Both the position numbers and the translations under genes were made by a program. This document shows, one piece after another, positions 8,744-17,686 of a DNA stretch of 64,000 nucleotides. This stretch comes from Roseiarcus sp963807735 (lineage in GTDB: Bacteria > Pseudomonadota > Alphaproteobacteria > Rhizobiales > Beijerinckiaceae): positions 124,001 through 188,000 of the forward strand of contig CAWEDI010000036.1 of assembly GCA_963807735.1 (NCBI GenBank), written 5' to 3'. The notes beneath the pieces are model-generated. The model made no database searches, was not told the origin of the DNA, and saw only the letters and a program-made list of their open reading frames with translations. The first letter of the stretch is position 1. The number at the start of each line of letters is the position of its first letter.

Positions 8744-9637
8744 TCACGCGTTCAATATGCCGGCATGCGCCATGGCGCGGCGGATCGCGCTTTCGACCGC
8801 CGTCGACACCGGAATCAGCGGCAGCCGCAACTCGTTCTGCGCGCGCCCGACCAGGCTCATCGCGTATTTCGCGCCGCTGACGCCGGGCTCCAGAAACAGC
8901 GCGGCGTGCAGGGGAGTGAGTTTGTCCTGGATCGAAAGGGCGGTTGCGTAATCGCCTTTCAGCGTCGCCTCCATCAATTCCGCGCAGGGCAAAGGCGCGA
9001 CATTGGCCGTCACCGAGATGCAGCCGTGGCCGCCTGCCGCCATATGGGCGAGCGCCGTCATATCCTCGCCGGAAAGCTGGATGAAATCGGCGCCCAACGC
9101 GTGGCGCTGCTTCGAGACGCGCCCGACATCGGCGGTCGCGTCCTTCACGCCGACGATGTTGTCGAGCTCGTAGAGCCGCTTCATCGTCTCGATCGACATG
9201 TCGACAACGCTGCGACCGGGAATATTGTAGATGAGGATCGGAACGCCGATGGCGTCGTTGATGGCCTTGAAATGCTGGTAGAGTCCTTGTTGCGTCGGTT
9301 TGTTGTAGTAGGGCGTGACCACGAGCACGGCGTCCGCGCCGGCCTTTTCGGCATGCTTGGCGAGCTCGATCGCCTCGACCGTGTTGTTCGAGCCGGCACC
9401 GGCGATGACCGGCACGCGGCCTCGCGCCTCGTCGATGCAGACATTGATGACCTGACGATGCTCGGCGTGAGTCAGCGTCGGGCTCTCGCCGGTGGTGCCG
9501 ACCGGCACCAGCCCATGCGAACCGGAGCTGATCTGCCAATCGACCAGCGCCCGAAACGCCGTTTCGTCGAATTTGCCTTCCTTGAACGGCGTCACCAGGG
9601 CCGGCATCGAGCCGTGAAACTTAGCCCGCTTCTCCAT
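8744..9637 (-). CDS. dapA: 4-hydroxy-tetrahydrodipicolinate synthase
   Basis: Condenses pyruvate and aspartate semialdehyde at the first dedicated step of lysine/diaminopimelate synthesis. It is a 297-aa TIM barrel of the DapA family: GSMPALVTPFKEG at the N-terminus, GTTGESPTL substrate loop, YYNKPTQQGLYQHF with the catalytic Tyr, IYNIPGRS, and GVKDAT containing the Schiff-base lysine. The open frame runs upstream to 9727, but the ATG at 9637 gives the usual family length, so it was chosen. smpB follows 3 bp downstream. Confidence 0.95.
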   Translation of the reverse strand: MEKRAKFHGSMPALVTPFKEGKFDETAFRALVDWQISSGSHGLVPVGTTGESPTLTHAEHRQVINVCIDEARGRVPVIAGAGSNNTVEAIELAKHAEKAGADAVLVVTPYYNKPTQQGLYQHFKAINDAIGVPILIYNIPGRSVVDMSIETMKRLYELDNIVGVKDATADVGRVSKQRHALGADFIQLSGEDMTALAHMAAGGHGCISVTANVAPLPCAELMEATLKGDYATALSIQDKLTPLHAALFLEPGVSGAKYAMSLVGRAQNELRLPLIPVSTAVESAIRRAMAHAGILNA

Positions 9638-9742
9638 CTCGACGTTCCAATCGCCAACGCGCGGCCGTCGCCGCGCCGGGACGCGACACATAGACCCTTG
9701 GGACGCAGCGCGAAAGAGGCGTTGCACAAGCTCAAGACTTGG

Positions 9743-9757
9743 TTAACGGTTCATCAA
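9743..9757. promoter_or_regulatory. Possible CtrA-type site (TTAA-N7-TCAA)
   Basis: TTAACGGTTCATCAA lies between divergent dapA and the lytic transglycosylase gene. It differs by one base from the CtrA consensus TTAA-N7-TTAA known in alphaproteobacteria. A cell-wall enzyme under CtrA is plausible, but one near-match is weak evidence. Confidence 0.3.
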
Positions 9758-9790
9758 CGCCCGCCGGCTAGCCTGGCGGCGGAGGTTTGG

Positions 9791-11908
9791 ATGGCAACGT
9801 CTCGCTCGCCTTGGCCGGCTGGTCCGATGATCGCCACGCTCGTCGCCGGGCTCGGCGTCGGCTTCGTGGCGCTGCGACCGCAGCCGCCGGCGCCGGTCGT
9901 CGCCGCCGCGCCTTCGGTCGCGCCGGAGCTTCCGCCGGAGATCGACGCTGCGCCAACCGGCGCGCTCGGCCCCAATCCGTTCGGCAATCTGTCGACACTG
10001 CCGAAAACCGAGGCGATGCCGGAGGCGCCGCGCCTCGCTGCGGAGGAGATCGCGCGCTTCTCCGACGCCGCCGCCTTCTATCGCAAGGGCGCGTTTCCGC
10101 AGGGCGACGCCGCCGCCAGCGCGATCACCGACCCGATCGAACGCGCCGCGCTCGACTGGATCGCGCTGCGCGTCGCCGCCACGCCGCCGCGGCTCGACGG
10201 GTTCACGCAAAGCCACCCGGATTGGCCGCTCGCCGATTGGGTGCGGGCGGTGCGCGAGGGTTGGCTGTTCACCGGCAAGCCCTCCGCCGCCGAGACGCTG
10301 GCGACATTGGGCTCGAAGCCGCCGCTCACGGCGGGCGGGCGGATCTCGCTGATCCGCGCCAAGCTCGCGCTCGGCCAGCGCGACGAGGCCGAAGCCGAAA
10401 TCCGCGCGCTGTGGCGCGACGGCGATCTCGACGGCGTCGCCGAGACCACCGTGTTGCGCGAATTCGGCGCGCTGCTGACGCGCGACGACCATCGGGCGCG
10501 GGCGAGCCGCCTCGCCTACGCCGAGCGCGGCGCGGCGGCGTGGCGGGCGGCGGCGCTCGCCGGGCCGGATGTCGTGGCGCTGACCGTGGCGCGGCTCGAA
10601 GCCGCGCGCGGTCCGCTCAGCGCGCGATCGTCCTCGGCGGTGCCGCAGCCCGTGCGCAACGATCCCGGCTACCTGTTCGCCCATGTCCAGGACGCGCGCC
10701 GGTCGGGGCGCTTGGCCGAGGCCGATTCCTGGCTCCAGCTCGCCCCGAATGATCCCGACAAGCTCGTCGATCCCGACAAATGGTGGAGCGAGCGGCGGAT
10801 GGTCGCCCGCCTGTGGCTCGATCGCGGCGCCTATGACAAGGCTTACGCGGTTTGCGCGGCGGCGATCGCCAGCTCCTCGCCGGCGCGGGTCGATGCGGCG
10901 TTCCACGCCGGCTGGATCGCGCTGCGCTTCCTCAACGATCCCGCCCGCGCCGCCACGCATTTCGCCGCCGCGGCGGAAGCCGCGGAAACGCCGATTTCGA
11001 TCGCGCGCGCCAACTACTGGCGCGGCCGCGCCGCCGAGGCGCTCGGCCAGACCGACGACGCGCGCGGCTATTACAGCAAGGCGGCGGCCTATCCGATCGC
11101 CTACTACGGCCAGCTCGCCGCGCGAAAACTCGGGGCCGCCGAAGTGACGCCGCGGCGCCCGATGGTCGCCGCCGTCGGCGAGGCTCGCGCCGAGGCGACG
11201 CGGGTCGTCGAGCTCTATCTCGCCGCCGGGCTGGAAGATTTCGCCACGCCGATCGCCTACGACGCCGCGCGGACCTGGGAGGACGGCGCGCAATTGGCTG
11301 CGCTCGCCGAGGTGGTGCGGACGCGGGCGAGCGCGGCGACCAATGTGCTGTTCGGCAAGATCGCCACCGAGCGCGGGTTCCCGCTCGACGCCGTCGCCTT
11401 CCCGACCTTCGGCCTGCCGGAGTATGAGCCGCTGTCGGGCTCGGCGGCGCTCGCGCAGGTGATGGCGGTGGCGCGGCAGGAGAGCGAGTTCATCCCCCGC
11501 GCCGCCTCGGGCGCCGGCGCCAAGGGGCTGATGCAGATCCTGCCGGGCACCGCGGCCGACACCGCGCGAAAGGCCGGCGTCGCTTACGACTACACGCGGC
11601 TGGTGTCCGATCCCAGCTACAACATGCAACTCGGGGCGGCCTTCCTCGGCCAGGTTCTATCGGCTGAAGGCGGCTCGCTGGAGATGGCCGCCGCCGCCTA
11701 CAACGCCGGGGCGGGACGGGTCGCGCAATGGGTGAGCGCCTACGGCGACCCGCGCGCCGGCGCCGATATCGTGGACTGGGTCGAGCGCATCCCGTTCGAC
11801 GAGACGCGCGACTATGTGATGCGCGTCGCGGAGAACTACGGCGTCTATCAGGCAAGACTCGCCGAGGCGCCGGAACCTCGCGCCAACGGCGCGTTGGCGC
11901 GTCGCTGA
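9791..11908 (+). CDS. slt: Soluble-type lytic murein transglycosylase (Slt70-like)
   Basis: Cleaves peptidoglycan glycan strands with formation of 1,6-anhydro-muropeptides in the periplasm. The 705-aa protein has an N-terminal hydrophobic segment (MIATLVAGLGVGFVAL) as signal or anchor, a long alpha-helical superhelix with many Ala-rich repeats (about residues 60-530), and a C-terminal SLT domain. The catalytic Glu is in ARQESEF (about residue 563). GLMQILP and AAYNAGAGRV follow. The start ATG at 9791 is set by GGAGGT at 9781-9786; the frame is open far upstream, but that part overlaps dapA. Confidence 0.9.
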   Translation: MATSRSPWPAGPMIATLVAGLGVGFVALRPQPPAPVVAAAPSVAPELPPEIDAAPTGALGPNPFGNLSTLPKTEAMPEAPRLAAEEIARFSDAAAFYRKGAFPQGDAAASAITDPIERAALDWIALRVAATPPRLDGFTQSHPDWPLADWVRAVREGWLFTGKPSAAETLATLGSKPPLTAGGRISLIRAKLALGQRDEAEAEIRALWRDGDLDGVAETTVLREFGALLTRDDHRARASRLAYAERGAAAWRAAALAGPDVVALTVARLEAARGPLSARSSSAVPQPVRNDPGYLFAHVQDARRSGRLAEADSWLQLAPNDPDKLVDPDKWWSERRMVARLWLDRGAYDKAYAVCAAAIASSSPARVDAAFHAGWIALRFLNDPARAATHFAAAAEAAETPISIARANYWRGRAAEALGQTDDARGYYSKAAAYPIAYYGQLAARKLGAAEVTPRRPMVAAVGEARAEATRVVELYLAAGLEDFATPIAYDAARTWEDGAQLAALAEVVRTRASAATNVLFGKIATERGFPLDAVAFPTFGLPEYEPLSGSAALAQVMAVARQESEFIPRAASGAGAKGLMQILPGTAADTARKAGVAYDYTRLVSDPSYNMQLGAAFLGQVLSAEGGSLEMAAAAYNAGAGRVAQWVSAYGDPRAGADIVDWVERIPFDETRDYVMRVAENYGVYQARLAEAPEPRANGALARR

Positions 11909-11912
11909 CGGG

Positions 11913-12947
11913 GTGAGCGAGCTTCACGTCGCGGCGCAATACCTGCGGCCGGGAAACGGCGGCATCGCCGAGGTTGCGCGGGTCACGACCAAGGCGCTGG
12001 CGCCGGCCGTCGCTCACGCCGCGCTCGAAGGTTCGGATTTTTCGGTCGAGAGCGTTCCCGTGCGCGCCTATTCGGGCTCGCGCGCGCGCTTCCTGTGGGG
12101 GTTGGAGCGCGCCAGCCTCGCGGGCGCCCGGTTCCTGTTTGATTTCGCCGGCACCGCGCGTTCGGCCGGGTTGTTGCTCCCGCGCCGCCCGTTCGCAGTG
12201 TGGGCGCATGGCATCGAGGTTTGGGACGCCGTGCGCGCCGATCGTCGCCGCGCGCTCGAACGCGCGGAGATCGTGCTGGTCAACAGCGCCTACACCCGCG
12301 ACCGCGCCGCGCCGACGCTCGGCAAGCTGCGCGACGTCAGGCTGTGCCGGCTCGGGAGCTTTTCGGACGACGAGTTCGTGAGCAAGCCGGCTGAGGGTCC
12401 GCCGACCGTCGTGCTGATCGGGCGCGTCGAACCGGGCTGGCCGAAGGGGCAGGGCGTCCTGGTGTCGCTCTGGCCGCGCGTCGTCGCCGCCGTGCCCGAC
12501 GCCCGGCTGCTGCTGGTCGGCAAGGGTCCCGCGCTAGAGCCGCTGCGGGAACTCGCCCGTCAGTCGCCGGCGGCGAGGGCGATCGAGGTGGCGGGGTTCG
12601 TGCCCGAGGCGGAGATCGAAACGGTCTGGGCGCGCGCCACGGTGTTTGCGATGCCGAGCCTGACCGAAGGGTTCGGGCTGGTGTTCATCGAGGCGATGCG
12701 GCGCGGACTGCCGGTGATCGCCTCGCGCGCCGACGCGGGGCAGGAGGTCAATGTCGACGGCGTCACCGGATTCAACGTCGGGCGCGAGGACGGGGGCGCG
12801 CTCGTCGACGCGCTCGTGGGGTTGCTGCGCGATCGCGATCTGGCGGCGCGGCTCGGGGCGGCCGGCGCGGCGCGCTGGCGCGAAGAGTTCCGTTTCTCCG
12901 CGTTCGCGCCGCGCCTGTGCGCGGCGCTGCGGGATTTTCTTCGCTAG
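11913..12947 (+). CDS. Glycosyltransferase, GT4 family
   Basis: A 344-aa GT-B glycosyltransferase. The N-terminal half has YLRPGNGGIAEVARVT, typical of the GT4 donor-binding entrance. The C-terminal half has VVLIGRVEPGWPKGQGVLV, LLLVGKGPALEPL and the E-x7-E motif EGFGLVFIEAM (about residues 251-261). Start is GTG at 11913, 4 bp after the transglycosylase stop, so the two may be co-transcribed. Specific product is unknown; an envelope polysaccharide is the natural guess given the neighbour. Confidence 0.82.
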   Translation: MSELHVAAQYLRPGNGGIAEVARVTTKALAPAVAHAALEGSDFSVESVPVRAYSGSRARFLWGLERASLAGARFLFDFAGTARSAGLLLPRRPFAVWAHGIEVWDAVRADRRRALERAEIVLVNSAYTRDRAAPTLGKLRDVRLCRLGSFSDDEFVSKPAEGPPTVVLIGRVEPGWPKGQGVLVSLWPRVVAAVPDARLLLVGKGPALEPLRELARQSPAARAIEVAGFVPEAEIETVWARATVFAMPSLTEGFGLVFIEAMRRGLPVIASRADAGQEVNVDGVTGFNVGREDGGALVDALVGLLRDRDLAARLGAAGAARWREEFRFSAFAPRLCAALRDFLR

Positions 12948-13310
12948 CGCGCTTCATGGGTCGCGACCCGTTCCCGTGATGGCCGGTGGGGTAGACTTCG
13001 GCAATGAACGCGCCAATCCTGGCGCGTGCGTCGTCGACGCCCCGGACGGCTCATCGCGCGCTGGAAGCCGAGGGCTTCGAGGCGGCCGTCTTGGTCTGCG
13101 CGGGCCCATTGCACGCCACGGTCGGAATGAGGGCTGAGTCCGGGCCGGGATTTCGGTATTGTATCCTCCGTTTCGCTCTGCGCCGAAGGGCGTTTCGGCA
13201 GGAAATCTTCGCGCGGCGCTGACTCAATCGGCCCCTGCGAATCACCCCTTGACTCTCTCGCTCTCCACGCGCACTTTAGAACAAATAGTGAACATAAGGC
13301 GGTGGAACGG
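12948..13310. other. 363-bp gap before imuA; no convincing gene
   Basis: Holds a LexA box near its right end (13279-13293) and otherwise nothing firm. A 72-codon frame at 13004-13222 (+) has no ribosome binding site and an arginine-rich C-terminus. A short piece in it (EGFEAAVLVCAGPLHAT) faintly resembles the AroM/racemase CTG motif and might be a gene remnant, but this is not strong enough to call. Confidence 0.5.
13279..13293. promoter_or_regulatory. LexA (SOS) box, GAAC-N7-GAAC
   Basis: GAACAAATAGTGAAC is an exact match to the alphaproteobacterial LexA site (GTTC-N7-GTTC read on the other strand). It sits 18 bp before the ATG of imuA, where bound LexA would block transcription of imuA-imuB until DNA damage. 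Confidence 0.88.
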
Positions 13311-14105
13311 ATGTCGTCCAACGACAGGGCCGAACGGATTTCCCATTTGCGGCGCGCTGTCGGGGCCATCGAGAGCGAGCGTCCCCGCGCGGGCCGGCTC
13401 GCGCTGACGCGCGAGCTCGACCGCCGGCTCGGCGGCGGCCTCGCGGGCGATGCGCTGCATGAGATCGCTCCCGCCGCGCCGGCGGATGCGCCGGCCGCGT
13501 TCGGCTTCGCGCTGAGTCTGGCCGCCCGCTTCATGGCCGCGCGCGGCGCCGCGGGATTGCTGGCGATCGAGGATTTCGCGCATAGCCAGGAGGGCGTCCC
13601 GTTCGGTCCCGGCCTCGTCGCTCACGGGCTCGATCTCTCCCGCCTCGTGTTCGTGCGCGCTCCCGACGCCGCGGCGTTGTTCCAGACGATGGAGGACGCG
13701 CTGAAAAGCGGCGCGCTCGCCGTGGTGGTCGGCGAAGTGTGGCGGCTCGCCAAATACGATCTCGCCATCTCCCGCCGGCTGACGCTGGCCGCCCGCTCCG
13801 GCGCCCCGGCGTTGCTGGTGCAGCCGACCGCACACGGCCTCGCCGAGCGGCTTTCGACCGCCGCCGAGACGCGCTTTGTGATCGCTGCGGGCCCAAGCGC
13901 GCGCGAAGCTTCGGCGGGCGAGGCGCGGCCGACGCCCGGCGCGCCGGCGTTTTCGGCCCGGCTGGTCAAGGCGCGCGGGCGCCTGGGCGATCCCCGCGAA
14001 ATCCGTCTGATCTGGCGAGCCAAGGAGCAAAGGTTTGACGAACCGGCGATTTCTGTCCCTGTGGCTGCCACGCCTGTCGACCGATCTCGCCAGGAGAGCG
14101 CTTGA
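13311..14105 (+). CDS. imuA: ImuA, SOS mutagenesis accessory protein
   Basis: RecA/SulA-like partner of ImuB in damage-induced mutagenesis. The 264-aa protein matches the ImuA pattern: LTRELDRRLGGGLAGDALHEI near the N-terminus and GLLAIEDFAHSQEGVPFGPGL. GLDLSRLVFVRAPD and the late LVKARGRLGDPREIRLIW segments follow. A GTG at 13302 is in frame, but it is only 9 bases past the LexA box, while the ATG at 13311 has GGTGGAA upstream, so the ATG is preferred. The 3' end overlaps imuB by 71 bp. Confidence 0.88.
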   Translation: MSSNDRAERISHLRRAVGAIESERPRAGRLALTRELDRRLGGGLAGDALHEIAPAAPADAPAAFGFALSLAARFMAARGAAGLLAIEDFAHSQEGVPFGPGLVAHGLDLSRLVFVRAPDAAALFQTMEDALKSGALAVVVGEVWRLAKYDLAISRRLTLAARSGAPALLVQPTAHGLAERLSTAAETRFVIAAGPSAREASAGEARPTPGAPAFSARLVKARGRLGDPREIRLIWRAKEQRFDEPAISVPVAATPVDRSRQESA

Positions 14106-15579
14106 GACCGGAGCGCATGAGATCGCGCCCGACGCCGCGCTCGCCGTCGTCGCGACGGAGAAGAACGCGCGCCGGCTCGTCGGCGTCGACGTCAACGCCG
14201 AGCGGCTCGGCCTGACCCCTGGTCTGACGCTCGCCGACGCCCGCGCGCGTCATCCCGCGCTGGTCGCGGTCGACGCCGATCCCGAGGCGCAAGCCCGCGC
14301 GCTCGAACGGCTCGCCGACGCCTCGTCGCGGTTCACCCCGCTCGTCGCGCTCGACGGCCCAGACGGGCTGATGCTCGACGTCGCCGGCGTCGCCCATCTG
14401 TTCGGCGGCGAGGGCGGCCTGATCGCCGACGCGCAGGCGCGTTTCGCCCGCGCCCGGTTGACGCTGAAGGCGGGGCTCGCCGACACGCCGCGAGCCGCCG
14501 CCGCGCTGGCGCGCTTTTCGCGCGAAACCATCGCCCCCGCCGGGCTCGAAGGCAAAGCCTTCGCCAGGATGTTCCACGACATGCCGGTCGCAGCGCTCGG
14601 GATCGCGCCCGCGCTCGCCGCCGATCTCTCTCGCGCCGGCTTGCGGCGGGTCGGCGATCTCGCGTTGCGCCCGCGCGCGCCGATCGCCGCCCGGTTCGGC
14701 GCCGATCTCATGGCGCGGCTCGACGAGTTGCACGGCCTGTCGCGGCCCTCGATCTCGCCGCGCTTTGTCGCGCCGGATTTCGTCGCCGAGCGGCGTTTCG
14801 CCAGCCCGATCTCGCATCTCGAAGCGGTCGAGGCGACGCTGAACCGGCTCGCCGACGATCTCGTCGTGCTGATGGAGCGGCGGATGAAAGGCGCGCGGCG
14901 GCTGGAGCTGGCGCTGTTTCGGGTCGACGGCGCGGCGCAGCGCCTCCGCATCGCCGCCAGCCGGCCGCTCAACGAGGCGCGCGCCATCCAGCGGCTGTTC
15001 CGCGAGCGGCTCCTCAACGGCGAGCCGATCGACCCCGGCTTCGGCTTCGACCTGATGCGGCTCTCCTGCCTGCTGGCCGAGGACGCCGAGCCTTCGCAAC
15101 ACGCGTTCGAGCGCGCTTTCGAGGAGAGCCAGGCGAAGGCGCTCGCCGATCTGATCGACCGGCTCGGCGCCCGGCTCGGGCCGTCGCGCGTCACCCGGCA
15201 GCGGCTGGTCGATGCGCATCTGCCCGAGCAGAGTGTCGTCTCGCGGCCGGCCGCCGCCGGGGAGATGGCGAGCGCTTCGTGGGCGACGGCGAGCCGGCCG
15301 CTGCGCCTGTTCGAGCGGCCGGAGCCGATCGAGGCGATGGCGGAGGTGCCCGACGGGCCGCCGCTCAAATTCCGCTGGCGGCGGGTGCTGCGGGAGGTGG
15401 CGGCGATCGAAGGCCCGGAGCGCATCGCCGCGCCGTGGTGGCGCGGGCAGGGCGGCCCGACGCGCGACTATTTCCGCGCCGAGGATTCTAACGGCCGCCG
15501 CTACTGGCTCTATCGCGAGGGCCTCTACGGCCGCGAGACCGCGCAGCCGCGATGGTTTTTGCACGGGGTGTTCGGATAA
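14035..15579 (+). CDS. imuB: ImuB, Y-family DNA polymerase-like protein
   Basis: Catalytically inactive Y-family polymerase homologue that recruits ImuA and DnaE2 to the sliding clamp in SOS mutagenesis. The 514-aa protein starts RRFLSLWLPRLSTDLARR. It keeps the Y-family fold (LMLDVAGVAHLFGGEGGLIAD, RAGLRRVGDLALRPRAPIAARFG), but the acidic catalytic residues of true polymerases are replaced. The C-terminus ends with RDYFRAEDSNGRRYWLYREGLYG-type sequence typical of ImuB. The start is TTG at 14035 with AAGGAG upstream. No dnaE2 follows; the next gene is an FMN reductase. Confidence 0.88.
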   Translation: MTNRRFLSLWLPRLSTDLARRALETGAHEIAPDAALAVVATEKNARRLVGVDVNAERLGLTPGLTLADARARHPALVAVDADPEAQARALERLADASSRFTPLVALDGPDGLMLDVAGVAHLFGGEGGLIADAQARFARARLTLKAGLADTPRAAAALARFSRETIAPAGLEGKAFARMFHDMPVAALGIAPALAADLSRAGLRRVGDLALRPRAPIAARFGADLMARLDELHGLSRPSISPRFVAPDFVAERRFASPISHLEAVEATLNRLADDLVVLMERRMKGARRLELALFRVDGAAQRLRIAASRPLNEARAIQRLFRERLLNGEPIDPGFGFDLMRLSCLLAEDAEPSQHAFERAFEESQAKALADLIDRLGARLGPSRVTRQRLVDAHLPEQSVVSRPAAAGEMASASWATASRPLRLFERPEPIEAMAEVPDGPPLKFRWRRVLREVAAIEGPERIAAPWWRGQGGPTRDYFRAEDSNGRRYWLYREGLYGRETAQPRWFLHGVFG

Positions 15580-15589
15580 GATCGGCGGG

Positions 15590-16126
15590 ATGAAATTTCT
15601 CGCTCTTTCCGGCAGCGCCCGGCGGGACTCCACCAACACCGCGTTGCTGCGCGCGGTGAGCCGCGTCGCGCCCGACGGCGTCGAAGTGTCGGTCTACGAC
15701 GCCATCGGCCGGCTGCCAGTGTTCTCGCCCGACCTGGAGGCCGAACTGCCGGAGGTCATCAGGGACTACGTCGGCCAGGTCGAAGATGCCGACGGACTCC
15801 TCATCGCCAGCCCGGAATATGTCCGCTCGCTGCCGGGCGGGATGAAGAACGCGATCGATTGGCTCGTCTCGCGCGAAACCCTGGTCGGCAAGCCGATCGC
15901 GCTGATCCACGCCTCGCATCGCGGCGACGACATGCTCGACGCGCTGCGCCTCGTGCTCGGCACGGTCAGCCACCGGTTTGCGCCCGACATTTTCCTGCGC
16001 TTTCCGTTGATGAAATCGTCGCCGGCCGAGATCGCCGAGTTCGTCGCGCGCCCGGCGAACGCCGGGCAGGTCGGCGATTTCCTGCAAGCTTTCACACGCT
16101 TCTGCATTTCGGCCAAAGAACGATAG
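15590..16126 (+). CDS. NADPH-dependent FMN reductase family protein
   Basis: Flavodoxin-like fold oxidoreductase (178 aa) that binds FMN and reduces flavins, quinones or azo compounds with NAD(P)H. Visible motifs are SGSARRDSTNTALLRAV (phosphate loop for FMN, residues 6-22), SPEYVRSLPGGMKNAIDW (about 70-87) and IHASHRGDD. It starts 10 bp after imuB, where dnaE2 is often found in related operons. The true substrate is unknown. The frame is open upstream inside imuB, but the ATG at 15590 gives the family N-terminus exactly. Confidence 0.85.
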   Translation: MKFLALSGSARRDSTNTALLRAVSRVAPDGVEVSVYDAIGRLPVFSPDLEAELPEVIRDYVGQVEDADGLLIASPEYVRSLPGGMKNAIDWLVSRETLVGKPIALIHASHRGDDMLDALRLVLGTVSHRFAPDIFLRFPLMKSSPAEIAEFVARPANAGQVGDFLQAFTRFCISAKER

Positions 16127-16209
16127 GGGTCGCGGCTCGGGGAAATTCCCCGACCGTCGCGGAATGCTCTAAGACGCTCCCTAACCGCATCGGCGAAAGG
16201 AGCCCAGAC

Positions 16210-16899
16210 TTGGTCGAAAGCCTGACGGCGATGGAGCAGACCTCCACCGCCACGCTCACCACGGCGCTGCTGAAGAAGGGCCTGCGCAACGTCTTCATCC
16301 GCGGCGCGCGGCCGCTCGCGGCGGACGCCCGCCGTCTCGTCGGTCGCGCCTTCACGCTGCGTTTCATCCCGGCGCGCGAGGATTTGGCGGTGCCGGAAGC
16401 CTGGGCCGCGCCGAATTCGACGCGCGCCGCGCTGGAAGCCGCGCCGGCGGGGTCGATCGTCGTCGCCGGCGCGATGGGCGTGACCGACGCCGGCATCTTC
16501 GGCGACATCCTCTGCGCCCGCATGGCCAAGCGCGGCCTCGCCGGGCTGGTGACCGATGGCGTGGTTCGCGATCTCGCCGGCGTGCGCGCGACCGGATTCC
16601 CGGTGTGGGCGCAAGGCGCGGCCGCGCCCCCGTCGGTCGCCGGCCTCATTTTCGCCGGTTGGGAGCAGCCGATCGGCTGCGGCGGCGTCGCGATCTTCCC
16701 CGGCGACGTCATTGTCGCCGACGGCGACGGCGCTGTGGTCGTCCCCGCGGCGCTGGTCGACGAGATCGCCGCGCTCGCCGTCGAGCAGGAGCGGCTGGAG
16801 GAATGGATTCTGGGCGAAGTCGCCAAGGGCGTCGCGCTGCCCGGGCTCTATCCGCCCAACGCCGAGACGCGGGCGAGATACGAGCGAGAGCGGAAGTAG
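16210..16899 (+). CDS. RraA-family protein (RraA-like / possible HMG-CHA-type aldolase)
   Basis: A 229-aa protein of the RraA/demethylmenaquinone methyltransferase-like family. In E. coli RraA inhibits RNase E; other members are class II pyruvate aldolases. Visible motifs are TATLTTALLKKGLRNVFIRG, GAMGVTDAGIFGDILCARM and LVTDGVVRDLAGV, whose Arg-Asp pair is the metal/substrate site of the aldolase branch. GDVIVADGDGAVVVP follows. The long form and intact Arg-Asp favour an enzyme over an RNase regulator. Start TTG at 16210 is preceded by AGGAG (16197-16201); an ATG at 16231 is an alternative. Confidence 0.72.
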   Translation: MVESLTAMEQTSTATLTTALLKKGLRNVFIRGARPLAADARRLVGRAFTLRFIPAREDLAVPEAWAAPNSTRAALEAAPAGSIVVAGAMGVTDAGIFGDILCARMAKRGLAGLVTDGVVRDLAGVRATGFPVWAQGAAAPPSVAGLIFAGWEQPIGCGGVAIFPGDVIVADGDGAVVVPAALVDEIAALAVEQERLEEWILGEVAKGVALPGLYPPNAETRARYERERK

Positions 16900-16952
16900 C
16901 GCGCGCCCATCAATCGAATAGCTCGGGCGGCTTTATTGCGAATGTCGCGGGC

Positions 16953-16972
16953 GGTCGATCTCCAGATCGACC
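16953..16972. terminator. Hairpin downstream of the RraA-like gene
   Basis: GGTCGATCT-CC-AGATCGACC is a perfect 9-bp stem with a 2-base loop, 53 bp after the stop codon. There is no T-run, so it may be a factor-dependent terminator or a REP-like palindrome. Confidence 0.4.
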
Positions 16973-17079
16973 TGGAAGTCGACCCTCCTCCACTGGCTCA
17001 ACCCGATCGAAACACGCGCTAGCGGTAGGAGTCTACGCCGGCATCTTTGTGCTAATCTGGACAGCGGGGAACTGGCGCG

Positions 17080-17667
17080 ATGAGCGAGACCCGGAAACTT
17101 GCGGCGATCCTTTGCTCGGACGTAGTCGGCTATTCGCGCCTAGCGGGGGCCGACGAAGACCGAATCCTGGCGCGACTGCGGGCATTGCGCAGCGATCTGA
17201 TCGATCCAACGATCGCCGTTCACCACGGGCGTATCGTCAAGCGCACCGGCGACGGCAGCATTGTCGAGTTCCGAAGCGTCGTTGACGCTGTGCGCTGCGC
17301 CATCGAAGTCCAGAACGCCATGGTCGAACGCAATGCCGGCGTGGCCGAGGACCGCCGCATCGTGTTCCGCATCGGCATTCATATGGGCGACGTGGTCGAG
17401 GAGAGCGACGGCGATCTGATGGGCGACGGCGTCAACATCGCGGCGCGATTGGAAGGCGTAGCGGCGCCCGGCGCCATCTGTTTATCCGAGGACGCCTATC
17501 GGCAGGTCAAAGGACGGCTCGACCTCGCGATCACCGATCTTGGCCCGACGCAACTCAAGAACATCGCCGAACCGATCCGGACCTATTCGTTGCAAGTCGG
17601 CGTCCCGGCGGGAGCGAAGCCCGCGGGGGCCGACGCCTCAGCGCCGCCGCCCTCGAACGCGCTATGA
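17080..17667 (+). CDS. Class III adenylate/guanylate cyclase domain protein
   Basis: Makes cyclic AMP or GMP. The 195-aa protein is almost only a class III cyclase domain: metal-binding Asp14 in CSDVVGYSRL, Lys54 and Asp58 in VKRTGDGSIVEF, and the transition-state Asn/Arg pair in GVNIAARLEG. All catalytic positions look intact. It is cytoplasmic and starts at ATG 17080. The stop at 17667 is followed at once by an alpha/beta-hydrolase reading frame shifted by one base; the two look like halves of one fusion gene. Confidence 0.87.
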   Translation: MSETRKLAAILCSDVVGYSRLAGADEDRILARLRALRSDLIDPTIAVHHGRIVKRTGDGSIVEFRSVVDAVRCAIEVQNAMVERNAGVAEDRRIVFRIGIHMGDVVEESDGDLMGDGVNIAARLEGVAAPGAICLSEDAYRQVKGRLDLAITDLGPTQLKNIAEPIRTYSLQVGVPAGAKPAGADASAPPPSNAL

Positions 17668-17686
17668 GCAGGAGATACACCTCTGC

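Noticed and set aside
8765..9790. Extension of the transglycosylase frame upstream to 8765
   Set aside because: Would overlap dapA fully; the ATG at 9791 with GGAGGT and a signal segment is the real start.
9743..11629. 628-codon open frame on the minus strand
   Set aside because: Shadow of the lytic transglycosylase gene; no ribosome binding site or domain.
13004..13222. 72-codon frame before imuA
   Set aside because: No ribosome binding site, odd C-terminus, and only a faint similarity in one short segment.
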